From NCBI GenBank assembly GCA_937927975.1, contig CALEZT010000019.1, positions 1-6,799 on the forward strand: a stretch of DNA of 6,799 nucleotides, in the 5' to 3' direction. The position numbers and the translations under genes are program-made. Below, piece after piece: positions 4,947 through 6,799 of this stretch (within the stretch, counting starts at the first letter, position 1; each line of letters begins with the position of its first letter). The DNA comes from an uncultured Phycisphaerales bacterium (lineage in GTDB: Bacteria > Planctomycetota > Phycisphaerae > Sedimentisphaerales > Anaerobacaceae). The notes under the pieces are model-generated. The model was not told where the DNA came from. It saw only the letters and a list, made by a program, of their open reading frames with translations, and searched no databases.

Positions 4947-5038
4947 AGACCCTTGCCGTTGCCGTCGTAGGCGTAGGCGGCCCCGCCCACCGCGGTGTAC
5001 TGGTTCAGCGCGTTGGTCACGTAGCTGCTGGTGCCTTT
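4947..5038 (-). pseudogene. RHS/YD-repeat protein fragment
   Basis: Immediately after the lipoprotein stop and in the same frame, the minus strand reads GTSSYVTNALNQYTAVGG and then AAYAYDGNGKG. This is the RHS/YD-repeat pattern (Y-V-x-N-x-L-N-Q-Y-T-x-V-G-G...Y-x-YDGNGN). It covers about one repeat and then runs into the 9-bp hairpin and 21-bp repeats. There is no start codon of its own, and the conserved RHS end (DPxGL) is absent. RHS proteins are large surface or secreted proteins carrying variable toxic tips, so this scrap suggests the neighbouring genes came from an RHS locus. Confidence 0.68.
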
Positions 5039-5998
5039 CTACTTCCATCGAAGCTGCTTCAATTCCTCCTCCGTGCGGATGAACTTCACCGTGCCGTTCC
5101 TCAGAATCACACAACCTCCGCGAGGATTGTGATTGTCGAAGGTGAACAGTTCAGGACCACCATGTTCGTTCCATCCAGGCGTCGTCTCGAAGAGAAGCAC
5201 AGTATCAGAGGGAGAATTTCGCCTGCATTCCGGATTCAAGGCGTATGTAGACTGCCCTCGATACACCGCCGGGCAACGGAATGGAGCCATCATGATGTCC
5301 TTGTCAAGATGATCATCGCGGAGACGGGAAACAATAGCATCGCACCATCTCTTCGGCGGCGGCGAATAGGCACCAGTCCCATTATTAGGGAGTCTAGTCC
5401 ATAATGTCGCTAGGTTATGGGAGCACCTTGCCCGTAGGCGAAATGGATCCAGTTGCGCAGTTAGCGCATTGAATGATGCCAGTCCCTCGTCATATTCAAA
5501 CTGGTGGCCAGCGTCAGTAATCAAGCTATGACCATACAGCATGAACTGAGCTACAGCTTGAGTACCCTGGTAGCAGGTGATCGCTACTCTATCACGTATC
5601 GCGGGCACGCCAGATGTATGCCCATTGTATGATCCCAAGCTTATCTCCCGCGCAAGAACTGTCAGAGCCTCCTCATCCGTAATTACAAATCGATCCAATG
5701 ACTGGACGTACTCTATTTCTTTAGGAGTGAGGAAGTTCTCCCTCGCGTCCTCAAGGAAGAGATAATCGAGCGCAGATGGCAGGAACTGAATCTCGACGCG
5801 TGTATATTGGGTCATATCAGGAGCCGATACTGTCGAAATCTTTGGCATGTCTGCATCACGAGATGGCCGAGGACTGACGGCCGACTGTGTCTCGCAAGAA
5901 GACAACACGTACAGTGCCAGAAGAGATAGGACAAAACTCGCACACTCCCAGAGCCTATAATTTCTGTCACATCCAACACACGCTCCATCGGATTTCAT
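5039..5998 (-). CDS. Putative lipoprotein with planctomycete H-x-DG-like C-terminal domain
   Basis: 319 residues. ATG 5998 is preferred over the in-frame GTG 6016 because AAAGGA lies 7 bases before the ATG. Residues 12-35 look like a lipoprotein signal: Arg12/Arg15, a hydrophobic stretch FVLSLLALYV, and a lipobox LSSC with Cys35. A low-complexity linker leads to a middle domain at about 65-200 (YTRVEIQFLPSALDYLF, TPKEIEYVQSLDRFVITDEE, GHQFEYDEGL) that I do not recognise. The C-terminus (about 216-319) is distinctive: KRWCDAIVSRL, FRCPA, TYALNPECRRNSPSDTVLLF, GWNEHGGPELFTFDNH, then GGCVILRNGTVKF and a final LKQLRWK. This resembles a planctomycete H-x-DG/prepilin-related ending with the final DG changed to NG. 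Function unknown. Placed after the His/Cys-type gene and before an RHS scrap, it could be an immunity or surface partner. GC is visibly lower than in proA. Confidence 0.78.
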   Translation of the reverse strand: MKSDGACVGCDRNYRLWECASFVLSLLALYVLSSCETQSAVSPRPSRDADMPKISTVSAPDMTQYTRVEIQFLPSALDYLFLEDARENFLTPKEIEYVQSLDRFVITDEEALTVLAREISLGSYNGHTSGVPAIRDRVAITCYQGTQAVAQFMLYGHSLITDAGHQFEYDEGLASFNALTAQLDPFRLRARCSHNLATLWTRLPNNGTGAYSPPPKRWCDAIVSRLRDDHLDKDIMMAPFRCPAVYRGQSTYALNPECRRNSPSDTVLLFETTPGWNEHGGPELFTFDNHNPRGGCVILRNGTVKFIRTEEELKQLRWK

Positions 5999-6062
5999 AT
6001 ATGCATCCTTTCGCACACCTAAGGCACGTCCTTACTGACATGGAGCAGCTTTAACATCAGAC

Positions 6063-6527
6063 TCAATACGGTTGGTTGGGATTTATCCTATTACCCTCCC
6101 AACTTTCAATGATACGTTGCCAGGCGATAGTAGGCTGCTCACCAGGCTTCGTCTGCATGAGGTTGCCCATGAATTCATAGTCGGGCTTATCAGTGCCATC
6201 TGCGTTCTTCTTCTCCTTCGAACTCATGTTCACGGTGCCGTCAACACCCGTGCACGTTCGACCAGACCATTTGGCCAGATTCTTGAACAATTCCTGGTTC
6301 TCTGCCGCCCCAACATAACAGTGGCGGAAGTGAATTTCAGTACCCTTGTCTGTGTACTTCGCAAGTGTGCCCTTGCAGAAGTTCTCAAGCGCCGTCTTGT
6401 TCCAGCACTGATCGCCAAAATCAAGCCCCTCAATGGTCTTAGAGGTTCCTGGAAGCACCTTACAGTGTCCAAAGAAATACACGTCGGTAACATCATAACC
6501 CCAGAACTCCAGAGACGACAGCACCAT
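6063..6527 (-). CDS. Putative caspase/CHAT/DUF4347-like domain protein, probably 5'-truncated
   Basis: 154 residues. The pattern DVTDVYFFGHCKVLPG (12-27), then GTEIHFRHCYVG (62-73), then LFKNLAKWSGRTCTGVDGTV resembles caspase-fold domains such as CHAT and DUF4347: a hydrophobic strand ending in GH, a second strand ending in a cysteine, then a helix and a 'G..V.G..G.V' strand. His21 and Cys70 would be the dyad. This is pattern reading without a search, so the fold is inferred. ATG 6527 has no Shine-Dalgarno, and the same frame is stop-free back to 6689 with no start codon, so the piece is likely the tail of a longer protein, perhaps the variable end of an RHS-type toxin. The lipoprotein gene starts 64 bases downstream on the same strand. 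The tail WQRIIESWEGNRINPNQPY is unrecognised. A plain hypothetical protein remains possible. Confidence 0.6.
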   Translation of the reverse strand: MVLSSLEFWGYDVTDVYFFGHCKVLPGTSKTIEGLDFGDQCWNKTALENFCKGTLAKYTDKGTEIHFRHCYVGAAENQELFKNLAKWSGRTCTGVDGTVNMSSKEKKNADGTDKPDYEFMGNLMQTKPGEQPTIAWQRIIESWEGNRINPNQPY

Positions 6528-6799
6528 TTCAATGTAGATTCGGCTGAAAAACCCAGGTTGCTGGAGAGTGGGCGTAGCTTTTCTGTGAGGCGTGCGGGGA
6601 GCTAGAGAATCACGGCGGCGGCGGCCGGGGGAAGGCGCCGGAGGTCGTTTTCCCTGGGTTGCCTCGCGAAAGCCTGTGGCTGGTTGTTTTCATACGGATA
6701 CAGATCTCCTTTCTTCTCGTATTACAGGGTCGCGGTGGCGTTCGGGAGGTATAACCGAAAGTTGTGGATGGAGTGGCTGGGAGAAGCGGCGTATCATCC
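6528..6799 (-). other. Upstream region with a start-less open extension and a 27-codon ORF
   Basis: Frame A, continuous with the 6063-6527 gene, is open from 6689 and would read GFREATQGKRPPAPSPGRRR and later QQPGFFSRIYIE before ATG 6527, without any ATG, GTG or TTG. In a second frame ATG 6693 opens 27 codons (MKTTSHRLSRGNPGK... ending PRPPPP) to TGA 6610-6612; AAAGGAGA lies 12 bases or so upstream. The two frames would join only with a frameshift, so a broken gene start is possible. TGTAAT and TATACC strings (about 6721-6755 on the minus strand) are weak -10 candidates. Beyond about 6720 I see nothing else supported. Confidence 0.3.

Noticed and set aside
4812..5114. 100-codon minus-strand frame
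   Set aside because: It translates the 21-bp repeats (ELKVSG twice) and the RHS scrap in a wrong frame; an artefact of the repeat.
6072..6605. 177-codon plus-strand frame opposite the caspase-like gene
   Set aside because: The minus-strand frame has a coherent strand-GH-strand-C pattern and fits a same-strand operon with the lipoprotein; the plus frame shows nothing recognisable.

Overview
The window reads like a piece of a GC-rich planctomycete genome (Planctomycetota; Phycisphaerae-like is a guess). The best taxonomic clue is the C-terminus of the lipoprotein at 5039-5998, which has the 'GWNxHGGPELFT...DNH...GGCVxLxNGTVKF...LRWK' ending that I associate with planctomycete H-x-DG/prepilin-related proteins. 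That is family recall, not a search. Most of the window is accessory DNA around one housekeeping gene (proA) and one tRNA.

Region 1-1425 is toxin-antitoxin territory. It opens with three tandem 29-bp repeats cut by the window edge. A complete minus-strand HigB/HigA-like pair follows (toxin 601-972, antitoxin 269-604, ATGA overlap), with a perfect 16-bp palindrome inside its likely promoter. Behind it on the same strand is an MNT-type nucleotidyltransferase antitoxin (1135-1425). Its partner HEPN toxin survives only as a start codon, in the expected ATGA overlap, and about nine recognisable codons.

Region 1426-3183 holds an intergenic stretch with short-period repeats, then minus-strand proA (gamma-glutamyl phosphate reductase, proline synthesis), then plus-strand tRNA-Gly(TCC).

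Region 3184-4950, just past the tRNA, is a graveyard of mobile elements: the C-terminal end of an IS4-type transposase (minus, frameshifted), the C-terminal half of a REP-associated Y1 transposase (plus, catalytic domain gone), and an internally deleted IS110-type transposase (minus) whose Shine-Dalgarno sequence lies in a perfect 13-bp hairpin. A 33-codon small ORF, a decapitated gene start, a 2 x 21-bp repeat and a 9-bp hairpin follow. The 342-codon plus-strand frame at 3313-4341 is a chimera of the first two relics.

Region 4947-6799 is visibly less GC-rich and reads leftward: a short protein with a His/Cys pair suggestive of a caspase/CHAT/DUF4347-like fold (6063-6527), a lipoprotein (5039-5998), and then an RHS/YD-repeat scrap in frame after the lipoprotein's stop. 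This order resembles a displaced RHS toxin-tip/immunity cassette, which makes it the most interesting candidate here, but that reading is inference. The remaining 6528-6799 carries a stop-free upstream extension without a start codon and a likely leader region.
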